From: Impatiens glandulifera
Taxonomy: Eukaryota; Streptophyta; Magnoliopsida; Ericales; Balsaminaceae
NCBI RefSeq assembly: GCF_907164915.1
Contig: NW_025919451.1
Span: 1-64,000, forward strand
DNA: 64,000 nt
Direction: 5' to 3'
Positions within the stretch are counted from its first letter, which is position 1. Each line of letters opens with the position of its first letter. Shown here piece after piece: positions 1 through 12,327 of this stretch. The translations under genes and the position numbers were made by a program. The notes beneath the pieces were generated by a model that was not told the DNA's origin, did not search any database, and saw only the letters and a list, made by a program, of their open reading frames with translations.

Positions 1-345
1 ATTTGAGATGGAATAACGTAGTGCAATTTGATTCACTGAAAAAATAACAAATTTCTCTCTCTTCTCTCTACCCTCATCATTTATCATTTTTTTAACTAGT
101 AATGTAGTGACACGTCATTCCTTCCTCATTCCCGATTAGTTCGATGCTACCTATATATGTATTGCATGTATCCACTAAGGCAGCAACACTTGTACAAAGA
201 GAAAAAAAATCAACAAGTGAGAAGGTGATACTTCACTTTTGTGTAAATGTGTCATTTTATAAGTGGAATACAATCACTTCCTGTATGGGTAGCATCGAAA
301 TAACCTCATTCTCTCTCTCAAATTCCCTCCTTTATCACTTTTCAT

Positions 346-1665
346 TCATTTAATTATATTATATGTCACTTTTGAAGACTTGTCATTACCTATAAATATA
401 TTTCAATATATATATATATATATTTTATTGTAACTAATTTTATAAATTAACTTTTTCATATTAATTTATTATTATTATTATCTTAATTCACTAGATGACA
501 AAATGATGAGTTAGAAGATCTTATAAAATTTATACATTATTTTCTATTAGATCTGTATTTTTATATTAATTTTTTTTATAATTATTATTTCTTTATGTAT
601 TTGTTATACTATTGTATTTATCCATCTTTAATCTATAAAAGTCAGATTTTATATACAGTGTTCAAATAAAAAATTTCACATACTGCAACAAAAATGAAAG
701 TAATAAAATAAAAAGCTAGTGTTTAAATTAAAACAATGAAGATTTTTAAATCTTAAAAAAATTAAAATATAATAAATAATTAATGGTGATATATGATTGT
801 TATTGACTAGTGATATATGGATAATATTTTAGTAAAATTTAAATCAATTATGTTCATTTTTATTTTAAATTTATTCTATGGTTATTGCAAACATTAAATG
901 CTTCTCAATAACTATAGTATGGACCAAAAGAAAGTTCAAGAAATGGACCCAAAAAAATAATGTCTGTATTTGTTTGGTAATGTTATAAAATGAAAAAAAG
1001 AAATAAAAGTAAAAAAATATGTGCTATAAAGTTTCTTTGAATGTTTTTCTTTATTATTATTTTCTATGGTAAAAAATTTATTGTAATACTTTAACTTGTT
1101 TGAAATAAAAAATTTCGCATATTAAAAATAATTTTAATAAATATTTATAAATAGAAAGCTAGAGTGCTCAAATAAAAAATTTAACATCCTATAAAAATAA
1201 AATAAAGTAAAAAATGGTGAAATATTATTGTTATTGACCGGAGATATATTGATAACATTTTATTAAAAATAAAAACAAAAAGCTAGAGTATTGGATATAC
1301 TTTTATTTAATGGAATTTAAAAATACATCTACATTGATTTAATGCAACATTTTCTTATTAGAAACCTTTAGAAGGTTCTATTTCTTATTAACTATACAAT
1401 ACTTTTGGTTAGCTACTAAAGTGTATTTCATTTGTGTACATGTATTTTTTTTTTTTTGTATTGTTCAAAAATATTATTTCCTTGAGAATTTGTTATATTA
1501 GTATATGCATCCCATTTTTCATTACTAGAAGCTAGATATTTAACCAAATAAAAGGTTTTGCATGTTACAAAGAAAAAAATAATTTTTATAAAAATTTGTT
1601 ATTTATGAATTTTGTTAACTATGATGAGATTGTTAATATTAATATTTTTCTTCTTTATCCTAAAG
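346..1665 (+). repeat. Macro-repeat segment (decayed TATA module, AT-rich body)
   Basis: This starts with the module ATGTCACTTTTGAAGACTTG then CCTATAAATAT, seen again near 8505, 13570, 15975, 25650, 29150 and 32500. Here the exon-like part after the TATA box is replaced by a (TA)n run at 405-422. The rest contains recurring blocks such as ACTATAGTATGGACC and AGAAGGTTCTATTTCTT that occur throughout 1-32 kb. I see no gene. A 69-residue frame at 144-353 is duplicated only because the DNA is. The equivalent block in the right copy is 8505-9824. Confidence 0.7.
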
Positions 1666-3600
1666 TTTTTTTTAAAACGAGTTAGCGTCATTTTATTAAA
1701 AATTCGTAAAAACAAAAAAAAACCCACGAGTTTAAGAGATTATTCTAGACAGACCTAGGATGATTTTGAAGTCGTATCATTCTCAATAAAAGTAAAAACG
1801 TAAATGAACTATCTTATTACAATGATTTCGTTTATAATGATTTCAGTAAACGATAAATTTCAATTACTGCTAATATTCTAATTTTGCTCCGTACTTGGAA
1901 CTTTTTTCCACGTTCCCGCAAGTGCGCCACAATCCGAGACTATGTCTCTCCATAATTCTTCAACACTTCTGTAGGTTTTCCATAGACTCTCGCATTACGT
2001 TCATGCTAAATGTTGTAAACTACTTCTCCAAAGTCGCACTTGAAAACATTTGTTGCGAATCTGTTTTCTTTGGCTTTTAGTAGTGTTTCTTCTTTGATTT
2101 CTTTCCATTCCTTCGGGAAATTGATCAGCTTCCAGGCATTTCGAAAATCTATCACAAATTTCCAATGTTATACTACAACTCCCAAATAGGTGATCAATGG
2201 TTTCTTCACTTTCGTTGCATAGAAGACAGTTCACGTTCGGGATGCTCATGTACTTGTTGATACATTCACGAGTGCTGAGTCTTTCCCAGAAGGTAAACCA
2301 TAGGATGAACTAGTGTCGAGGAATGATCTTGGTTGACCATACGAGAGGAGTCCATTCTACTTTTTGCATTTTTTCTCGGATTACCTCTCATATTCTCTTT
2401 GAGACCAGCTTCCCATTGTCTTATGCATTCCATTCATGAACGTCAGGTCTGTCTTAGGGTTGTATGTTACTGATGTGATCCAGTTTCCTCTATCCTTTTG
2501 GATTTCTTCTCAAAAGCGAGTCCCAGTCTTTTACGTCTCTGATTTTCGTCACTGCACAGTCCCTTCTGATACGTGTATTTTTGAACTCCTTTTTGTGAAT
2601 AATTGAATGATTTTCAAACTAGGGATCATTCTAGAACAGAGTGTCTTTACCATCCCCTAGCCGAATGTCGTAAAGATCTGCAATATCACTTCTCAGTTTA
2701 AAAATTTTCTTTAGTGACCAGCTCATACCTTCATTGATTTTACACGTCCATATACTGGTTTCCTGTTTCATAAATCGCGTGTGTACCCATTTGATCCATA
2801 ATGATTCCTGGTTGTGTTTCAATGCCCATAAATGTTTGAAGGTTGCATTTCTTAAGGTCATTGCCTCCCTCCTCTTTCGGCTTACAGAGAACATTCCATT
2901 TGATTTTCTTTCCTCCTCTCCTACTACTGCCCTAGATGAAGTTCCTCATTAGCGTGTCTATCTCCTTCATTACCTTCTTTGGAATGACCATCTGTTGCGC
3001 CCAATATCCAATTATGCCCATGACTACGGTTTTGATAAGTTTGATCCTCCATGCATAAAAAAGTTTCTTCGACGCCCAGCCAGATATCATGTTTTTTACC
3101 TTTTCAATCAGCTTCTTGTAGTGTGAGATCTCCATCTATTTCGCGGTTAACGGAATCCCAAGTACCTTACGGGAAAGCTGTCTTCCGCAATGCCCATGAT
3201 GTTGAATATGTCATGCTTTTTTTCATCATTCACTCCTCCATAAAATGCCACACTTTTTACTTTCATTAATAGTAAGACTTGTAACCTCAGAAAAAAATGT
3301 TAGTGCAACCCTAATAGTTTTAATGGAATCGACGTCTGCGTGCGCTAGAATGAACAAATCGTCAACAAAGCATAAATGAGTTACCTCCTCTACCTCACAA
3401 AAGGGTGAAAGATATATGGACGATTCTTTTGGACATCGCGAAGATGATCTCAAAGATCGTCATGATAACTTCGAAAAGGTAAGGTTAGAGGGGTCCCCTT
3501 GCCTTACCCCGTTTTCACCCTTGAAGTAGCCTCCGTGAACTCTATTAATGTTAACAATAAAACATGATAAAAGAACGCATTGCATAATTCAATAAAAAAA
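1666..3600 (-). mobile_element. LINE (L1-type) 3' fragment, 5'-truncated
   Basis: This is the 3' part of a non-LTR retrotransposon on the minus strand, with its poly(A) tail showing as T-run 1666-1673. Broken minus-strand frames give, in coding order: GVRQGDP (RT motif B, about 3500), FVDDLFI (catalytic RT motif C, about 3350), downstream RT/connector pieces (3135-2630), and the C-terminal zinc-finger-like region CLLCNESEETIDHLFGSCS (2249-2001). Many frameshifts and stops make it inactive. It ends near 3600 inside RT, the usual 5' truncation. It belongs to the same family as the copies at 36.6 and 50.2 kb. Confidence 0.85.
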
Positions 3601-3764
3601 TAATCATAAAAAAGAAAAAACAACCTATTTTATAGTAGATAGATGATATAGAAAAATAATTCAAAAAATAGAAACATAATATAATGAAAAATATTAGGGT
3701 CTCCACATTAACAACATATAAACATTTTGCAATAATAATATTGTTTTAGTAATTGGGGTATCTA

Positions 3765-4071
3765 TCTATATATATAATGATGCTTAATTTTTAAAGTGTC
3801 CGGATTGCCGGGTCGAGAGTTGTGGTTAATTTGAATATTTATGTGAGAGGAAATGGATACTTGGGTCGGATTGTTGTTAGACCCGCCCATAAACTTAAAA
3901 CGGTTAAAAATAAATTTAAAAATGTTATTTGTAGGTTTCGAATTTGCAACCTAACAAAAACAAGTACAACCCTTCAACCAACTAGGCTAACAAAACTTTA
4001 TATTTAAAATTCAACACAAAATTTGATGAACGCGAGACATTTTAATAATAAAAGTTCAAATTTTTAACTAA

Positions 4072-4109
<38 letters not shown>

Positions 4110-5736
4110 GATGCTTAATTTTTAAAATGTCCGGATTGCCGGGTCGAGAGTTGTGGTTAATTTGGATATTTATGTCAGAGTAAATGGATATTTGGGTCGT
4201 ATTGTGGGTTGACCCGCCCATAAATTTAAAACGGTTAAAAATAAATTTAAAAATGTTATTTGTAGGTTTCAAACTTGCAACCTAAGAAAACAAGTACAAC
4301 TCTTTAACCAACTAGGCTAACAACACTTTATATTTAAGATTCAACACCAAATTTGATGAACGCGAGACATTTTAACAATAAAAGTTTAAATTTTTAACTA
4401 ACTAATCTATATATATAATGATGCTTAATTTTTAAAGTGTCCGGATTGCTAGGTCGAGAGCTGTGGTTAATTTGGTTATTTATGTGAGAGTAAATGGATA
4501 TTTGGGTCGGATTGTGGGTTGACCCGCACATAAACTTAAAACGATTAAAAATAAATTTAGAAATGTTACCGCCCATAAACTTAAAACGGTTAAAAATAAA
4601 TTTAAAAATGATATTTGTAGATTTCGAACTTGCAACCTAACAAAAACAAGAACAACCTTTCAACCAACTAGGCTAACAACACTTTATATTTAAGATTCAA
4701 TACCAAATTTGATGAACGCGAGACATTTTAACAATAAAAGTTCAAATTTTTAACTAACTAATATATATATATAATGATGCTTAATTTTTAAAATATCCGG
4801 ATTGCCGGGTCGAGAGTTGTGGTTAATTTGGATATATTTATGTGAGAGTATATGGATACTTGGGTCGGATTGTGGGTTGACCCGCCCAAAAATTTAAAAC
4901 GGTTAAAAATAAATTTAAAAATGTTATTTGTAGGTTTCGAAATTGCAACCTAACAAAACAAGTAGAACCCTTTAACCAACTAGGCTAACAACACTTTATA
5001 TTTAAGATTCAACACCAAATTTGATGAACGTGAGACATTTTAACAATAAAAGTTCAAAATTTTAACTAACTAATATATATATATATATATATATATAATG
5101 ATGCTTAATTTTTAATGTGTCCGGATTGTCGGGTCGAGAGCTGTGGTTAATTTGGATATTTATGTGAGAGTAAATGGATAATTGGGTCCGATTGTGGGTT
5201 GACCCGCCCATAAACTTAAAATGGTTAAAAATAAATTTAAAAATGTTATTTATAGGTTTCGAACTTGCAAACTAACAAAACAAGTACAACCTTTAAACAA
5301 TTAGGCTAACAACACTTTATACTTAAGATTCAACACCAAATTTGATGAACGCGAGACATTTTATAATAAAAGTTCAAATTTTTAACTAACTAATCTATAT
5401 ATATAATGATGCTTAATTTTTAAAGTGTCAGGATTGCCGGGTCGAGAGCTGTGATTAATTTGTATATTTATGTGAGAGTAAATGGATATTTGGGTCGGAT
5501 TGTGGGTTGACCCGCCCATAAACTTAAAACGGTTAAAAATAAATTTAAAAATGTTATTTGTAGGTTTCGAATTTGCAACCTAACAAAAACAAGTACAACC
5601 CTTCAACCAACTAGGCTAACAACACTTTATATTTAAAATTCAACACCAAATTTGATGAACGCGAGACATTTTCATAATAAAAGTTCAAATTTTTAACTAA
5701 CTAATATATATATATATATATAATGATGCTTAATTT
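3765..5736 (+). repeat. Helitron-like array A, six 5'-end units plus a stub
   Basis: Tandem units start at 3765, 4076, 4406, 4762, 5074 and 5394, with a stub at 5704-5736. Each begins TC(TA)n then AATGATGCTTAATTTTT and carries GTGTCCGGATTGCCGGGTCG, GGGTTGACCCGCCC and CCAACTAGGCTAAC. Each ends TTTTTAACTAACTAA, so every unit is preceded by A. Length is 310-356 bp; unit three holds an extra 40-bp internal duplication at about 4570-4610. No 3' Helitron end is present here; it lies at the end of array B. The minus strand of each unit carries tRNA-like A and B boxes. Confidence 0.8.
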
Positions 5737-6030
5737 ATTATTTATTAAAAATTACTATTTTTATATATTCTCTATTCATATCTATTATTTATATAATTAT
5801 TATTTTGTGTATTATTAATTTTTTTATTCAAATAAAATAATTAAATATATATATGCATACATAAAATTATAAATTAAACTTAACCATCACAAGTGATCTA
5901 ATGGTTAAATGATTAACATTTCAAACTCGAGACAATTGAAATTTTAGAGTGTATTATAAAAATTAAAATTAAAATGATGTTGGTATATGTGGGTACATAT
6001 TTGAGAGAATGGTGGTGTAAAATTGAGGAT
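5737..6030. other. AT-rich spacer, no gene seen
   Basis: Low-complexity AT-rich DNA following the truncated last unit of array A. A weak SINE-like stretch (GATCTAATGGTTAAATG, then TTTCAAACTCGAGAC) at 5895-5935 is too degenerate to call. Confidence 0.5.
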
Positions 6031-6440
6031 GAAAGAATGATGATTCGAATTCCGTTAATGATGAGGCATGGAAGGATAAGATATGATGAAATGTTGAATT
6101 CAAATTACAGAGGAATTGAGGGAATAGTCACCATGAAATCTTTGAAGGCTTGAACGATAAGATATAATGAAATATTTAAATTCGAATTAGAATAATTGAA
6201 GGAATGATGATCATAGAGACTAAGGGAATGGTGGTGCGAGTGGTGCGAATTTGAGGATGAAATAATGGTTGGTTCAAACGCAATAATAAAATCTTTGAAG
6301 GATAAGATATAATGAAATATACGAATTCGAATTAGATGAATTGAGAATCATAATAAGATATAACGAAATATGTGAATTCGAATTAGATGGATCAAGTGAA
6401 AGCTTGTGTGAATTGAGGATAAAAGAACGATGATTCAAAT
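6030..6440 (+). repeat. Degenerate short tandem repeats (GAATTCGAATTAGA)
   Basis: Blocks containing GATAAGATATAATGAAATAT followed by GAATTCGAATTAGATG recur at about 6140, 6305 and 6355, mixed with GAGGATGAAAGAATGATG-type blocks. The spacing is irregular. No coding frame is supported. Confidence 0.6.
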
Positions 6441-8159
6441 TATATAGATGGTTTAAATAAAAAAATTCACATCTTAAAAATTACTTTTAAAAAATAAATA
6501 AATAGAAAGCTAGAGTGCTCAAATAAAAAATTTCACATCTTAGACAAATAAAAGAAAGTTAAAAATTGTGAAATGTGATTGTTATTCACGGGTGATATAT
6601 TAATAATATTTTAATAAAATTTAAAACAATTATGTTCCTTTATATCATAAACGTTAAATAATAAATGTAGCACGTGGTTCTTAATAATGATAGTATGAGC
6701 AAAAATAAGTGATTTTCAATAACTATAGTATGGAGCAAAAATAAGTTTAAGAAATGAACAAAAAGAAAAGGGGTCACATTTGTTTGGTAGTGTTTTGAAA
6801 AAGAAAAAAATGCAAAAGTAAAAGAAATATGGGCCTCGTTCTTATTTAGGTTTTTCAAATAATCCTACAAAATTAATTATCACATCACTTTCTCTTTCAT
6901 CCATCAAATCAATCAATTCATTAACTAAAATTTTAAAATACCCTTTATTTTAAATTATTATTATTTATTTTATTTATATATATGAATACCTTTTAAGTAT
7001 TTTTATCAAAATAATATCATCATTTTCTTAAAATCATCACCCATAATGTATTTTCTCCTTCTAGATTATTTAAATAAGGTGAAACGAACAAGGACATGTG
7101 CTATATAGTTTGTTTGAATGTTTTCCCTCTTATTATTCCTTTTATGATAACTACTTTATTTTAATAATTTAACTCGTTTAATATATATAGTTACTTTTTT
7201 TTTATCAGTCTAGATAATTTTTCACTAAAATTAGTTATTCTATTAAGTTGGTAGTAGTCTGGAAAGAATACTATTAATAATATGAGATTTATATCATCTC
7301 CAAGGAAGGATTTAAAAAGTAGAGTAATGTGACTAAAATATTTTTTTACTTAGACTTGCAAAATTATAAAATATAAATTATTGATGAAACTATTGAATAA
7401 ATTGAGTTTTTCTATGTTTTTTTTAGAAGTAGAGAATAAATATTGAAAATATTAGACTGTTATTATAGCATTTTACTGGGAATTATTATTATTGTTTATT
7501 TTTGTGGACCCAAGTCTTAGAATAAATCCTTCCCTAAACTCCTCTCACAACACACATATTGAGAATGTAATTTATCACCATGATTTAATGGAATCTAAAA
7601 ATAATGTTAAAAGTAATTCACTATTTTCTTATTAGAAAATTTTAGAAGGTTCTATTTCTTCTTAAATATACAAAAAAAATTTTCAGTTACTATGAATTAA
7701 ACTTTTAATTATTATAAGAGAAATTCATGAGTTCTAATCTGTATTACATTTGTGACATGTATTTTTTATTTTTTGTTGTTGTTTTGTATTGTTCAAAAAA
7801 TATTATTTCCTTGTGAATTTTTTATATTAGTGTATACATCCACCTTTCTTTCATAAAAGTAAAAGATTTTTTCAAATAAAAGGTTTTGCATACTAAAAAA
7901 CTATTATTTTTATGCGCATTTGTAAGGTATGATTCTTATACACCATGATAAGATTGCTAATATTTTTGTTCTACTTCTTTATCCTAAAGTTAGTCCAACT
8001 AGTATATAGATGATATAGAAAAGTAATTCAAAAATAGAATAAAAAAAAAATATTAGGTCTCCACCTTAACAACATATCAACATTTTGCAATAATATTGTT
8101 TTAGTATTTGGGGTATTAATTTAAGAGAAATTATTGGGAGAAAGAATTTTGGAGAAGAA
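6440..8159 (+). repeat. Macro-repeat segment, includes empty site for the 19.8-kb Helitron
   Basis: More of the AT-rich macro-repeat. At 6771-6787 it reads GGGTCACATTTGTTTGG, which equals the joined flanks of the Helitron at 19844-21153. TTTTTTATCAGTCTAGATAA near 7199 corresponds to the intron end/exon 2 start of the BURP gene. No gene is seen. Confidence 0.65.
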
Positions 8160-11100
8160 ATTTGAGATGGAATAACGTAGTGCAATTTGATTCACTGAAA
8201 AAATAACAAATTTCTCTCTCTTCTCTCTACCCTCATCATTTATCATTTTTTTAACTAGTAATGTAGTGACACGTCATTCCTTCCTCATTCCCGATTAGTT
8301 CGATGCTACCTATATATGTATTGCATGTATCCACTAAGGCAGCAACACTTGTACAAAGAGAAAAAAAATCAACAAGTGAGAAGGTGATACTTCACTTTTG
8401 TGTAAATGTGTCATTTTATAAGTGGAATACAATCACTTCCTGTATGGGTAGCATCGAAATAACCTCATTCTCTCTCTCAAATTCCCTCCTTTATCACTTT
8501 TCATTCATTTAATTATATTATATGTCACTTTTGAAGACTTGTCATTACCTATAAATATATTTCAATATATATATATATATATTTTATTGTAACTAATTTT
8601 ATAAATTAACTTTTTCATATTAATTTATTATTATTATTATCTTAATTCACTAGATGACAAAATGATGAGTTAGAAGATCTTATAAAATTTATACATTATT
8701 TTCTATTAGATCTGTATTTTTATATTAATTTTTTTTATAATTATTATTTCTTTATGTATTTGTTATACTATTGTATTTATCCATCTTTAATCTATAAAAG
8801 TCAGATTTTATATACAGTGTTCAAATAAAAAATTTCACATACTGCAACAAAAATGAAAGTAATAAAATAAAAAGCTAGTGTTTAAATTAAAACAATGAAG
8901 ATTTTTAAATCTTAAAAAAATTAAAATATAATAAATAATTAATGGTGATATATGATTGTTATTGACTAGTGATATATGGATAATATTTTAGTAAAATTTA
9001 AATCAATTATGTTCATTTTTATTTTAAATTTATTCTATGGTTATTGCAAACATTAAATGCTTCTCAATAACTATAGTATGGACCAAAAGAAAGTTCAAGA
9101 AATGGACCCAAAAAAATAATGTCTGTATTTGTTTGGTAATGTTATAAAATGAAAAAAAGAAATAAAAGTAAAAAAATATGTGCTATAAAGTTTCTTTGAA
9201 TGTTTTTCTTTATTATTATTTTCTATGGTAAAAAATTTATTGTAATACTTTAACTTGTTTGAAATAAAAAATTTCGCATATTAAAAATAATTTTAATAAA
9301 TATTTATAAATAGAAAGCTAGAGTGCTCAAATAAAAAATTTAACATCCTATAAAAATAAAATAAAGTAAAAAATGGTGAAATATTATTGTTATTGACCGG
9401 AGATATATTGATAACATTTTATTAAAAATAAAAACAAAAAGCTAGAGTATTGGATATACTTTTATTTAATGGAATTTAAAAATACATCTACATTGATTTA
9501 ATGCAACATTTTCTTATTAGAAACCTTTAGAAGGTTCTATTTCTTATTAACTATACAATACTTTTGGTTAGCTACTAAAGTGTATTTCATTTGTGTACAT
9601 GTATTTTTTTTTTTTTGTATTGTTCAAAAATATTATTTCCTTGAGAATTTGTTATATTAGTATATGCATCCCATTTTTCATTACTAGAAGCTAGATATTT
9701 AACCAAATAAAAGGTTTTGCATGTTACAAAGAAAAAAATAATTTTTATAAAAATTTGTTATTTATGAATTTTGTTAACTATGATGAGATTGTTAATATTA
9801 ATATTTTTCTTCTTTATCCTAAAGTTTTTTTTAAAACGAGTTAGCGTCATTTTATTAAAAATTCGTAAAAACAAAAAAAAACCCACGAGTTTAAGAGATT
9901 ATTCTAGACAGACCTAGGAATGATTTTGAAGTCGTATCATTCTCAATAAAAGTAAAAACGTAAATGAACTATCTTATTACAATGATTTCGTTTATAATGA
10001 TTTCAGTAAACGATAAATTTCAATTACTGCTAATATTCTAATTTTGCTCCGTACTTGGAACTTTTTTTTCACGTTCCCGCAAGTGCGCCACAATCCGAGA
10101 CTATGTCTCTCCATAATTCTTCAACACTTCTGTAGGTTTTCCATAGACTCTCGCATTACGTTCATGCTAAATGTTGTAAACTACTTCTCCAAAGTCGCAC
10201 TTGAAAACATTTGTTGCGAATCTGTTTTCTTTGGCTTTTAGTAGTGTTTCTTCTTTGATTTCTTTCCATTCCTTCGGGAAATTGATCAGCTTCCAGGCAT
10301 TTCGAAAATCTATCACAAATTTCCAATGTTATACTACAACTCCCAAATAGGTGATCAATGGTTTCTTCACTTTCGTTGCATAGAAGACAGTTCACGTTCG
10401 GGATGCTCATGTACTTGTTGATACATTCACGAGTGCTGAGTCTTTCCCAGAAGGTAAACCATAGGATGAACTAGTGTCGAGGAATGATCTTGGTTGACCA
10501 TACGAGAGGAGTCCATTCTACTTTTTGCATTTTTTCTCGGATTACCTCTCATATTCTCTTTGAGACCAGCTTCCCATTGTCTTATGCATTCCATTCATGA
10601 ACGTCAGGTCTGTCTTAGGGTTGTATGTTACTGATGTGATCCAGTTTCCTCTATCCTTTTGGATTTCTTCTCAAAAGCGAGTCCCAGTCTTTTACGTCTC
10701 TGATTTTCGTCACTGCACAGTCCCTTCTGATACGTGTATTTTTGAACTCCTTTTTGTGAATAATTGAATGATACGAGAGTTGTGGTTAATTTGGATATTT
10801 ATGTCAGAGTAAATGGATATTTGGGTCGTATTGTGGGTTGACCCGCCCATAAATTTAAAACGGTTAAAAATAAATTTAAAAATGTTATTTGTAGGTTTCA
10901 AACTTGCAACCTAAGAAAACAAGTACAACTCTTTAACCAACTAGGCTAACAACACTTTATATTTAAGATTCAACACCAAATTTGATGAACGCGAGACATT
11001 TTAACAATAAAAGTTTAAATTTTTAACTAACTAATCTATATATATAATGATGCTTAATTTTTAAAGTGTCCGGATTGCTAGGTCGAGAGCTGTGGTTAAT

Positions 11101-12327
11101 TTGGTTATTTATGTGAGAGTAAATGGATATTTGGGTCGGATTGTGGGTTGACCCGCACATAAACTTAAAACGATTAAAAATAAATTTAGAAATGTTACCG
11201 CCCATAAAATTAAAACGGTTAAAAATAAATTTAAAAATGATATTTGTAGATTTCGAACTTGCAACCTAACAAAAACAAGAACAACCTTCAACCAACTAGG
11301 CTAACAACACTTTATATTTAAGATTCAATACCAAATTTGATGAACGCGAGACATTTTAACAATAAAAGTTCAAATTTTTAACTAACTAATATATATATAT
11401 ATATAATGATGCTTAATTTTTAAAATATCCGGATTGCCGGGTCGAGAGTTGTGGTTAATTTGGATATATTTATGTGAGAGTATATGGATACTTGGGTCGG
11501 ATTGTGGGTTGACCCGCCCAAAAATTTAAAACGGTTAAAAATAAATTTAAAAATGTTATTTGTAGGTTTCGAACTTGCAACCTAACAAAACAAGTACAAC
11601 CCTTTAACCAACTAGGCTAACAACACTTTATATTTAAGATTCAACACCAAATTTGATGAACGTGAGACATTTTAACAATAAAAGTTCAAAATTTTAACTA
11701 ACTAATATATATATATATATAATGATGCTTAATTTTTAATGTGTCCGGATTGTCGGGTCGAGAGCTGTGGTTAATTTGGATATTTATGTGAGAGTAAATG
11801 GATAATTGGGTCCGATTGTGGGTTGACCCGCCATAAACTTAAAATGGTTAAAAATAAATTTAAAAATGTTATTTATAGGTTTCGAACTTGCAAACTAACA
11901 AAACAAGTACAACCTTTAAACAACTAGGCTAATAACACTTTATACTTAAGATTCAACACCAAATTTGATGAACGCGAGACATTTTATAATAAAACTTCAA
12001 ATTTTTAACTAACTAATCTATATATATAATGATGCTTAATTTTTAAAGTGTCAGGATTGCCGGGTCGAGAACTGTGATTAATTTGGATATTTATGTGAGA
12101 GTAAATGGATATTTGGGTCGGATTGTGGGTTGACCCGCCCATAAACTTAAAACGGTTAAAAATAAATTTAAAAATGTTATTTGTAGGTTTCGAATTTGCA
12201 ACCTAACAAAAACAAGTACAACCCTTCAACCAACTAGGCTAACAACACTTTATATTTAAAATTCAACACCAAATTTGATGAACGCGAGACATTTTCATAA
12301 TAAATGTTCAAATTTTTAACTAACTAA
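8160..12327 (+). repeat. Right copy of 8.16-kb tandem duplication, with internal deletion
   Basis: This repeats 1-2610 and then 4145 to about 5720. The segment matching 2611-4144 (1534 bp) is missing. The junction at 10771-10774 carries two extra bases (TA), as in end-joining repair. The result fuses a LINE fragment to the middle of a Helitron-like unit. Beyond 12327 this copy keeps further array units that the left copy lacks. Confidence 0.9.
9825..10771 (-). mobile_element. LINE fragment in right duplicate, cut by the deletion
   Basis: Duplicate of 1666-2610, keeping only the LINE 3' untranslated end and the zinc-finger-like C-terminal region (10410-10162, CLLCNESEETIDHLFGSCS). It stops abruptly at 10771 and is fused to a Helitron-like unit. 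Confidence 0.85.

Larger units (their letters stand above)
1..5736 (+). repeat. Left copy of 8.16-kb tandem duplication
   Basis: Positions 1 onward reappear at 8160 onward with an offset of 8159. I saw no substitution in the first 1.7 kb, only one-base length changes near 1759 and 1903 further on. Homology runs to 2610, breaks, and resumes at 4145 (matching 10774). The copy begins before the window, so its true left end is unseen. The near identity implies a recent event or an assembly duplication; the internal deletion in the other copy argues against simple assembly error. Confidence 0.9.

Noticed and set aside
144..353. 69-residue frame, identical at 8303-8512
   Set aside because: Identity follows from the DNA duplication; no start context, domain or homology that I recognise.
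3930..3992. Functional tRNA gene
   Set aside because: Only A- and B-box-like stretches; no acceptor stem or convincing anticodon arm.
5895..5935. SINE head (GATCTAATGG ... AAACTCGAGAC)
   Set aside because: B-box match too poor and no repeat partner in the window.
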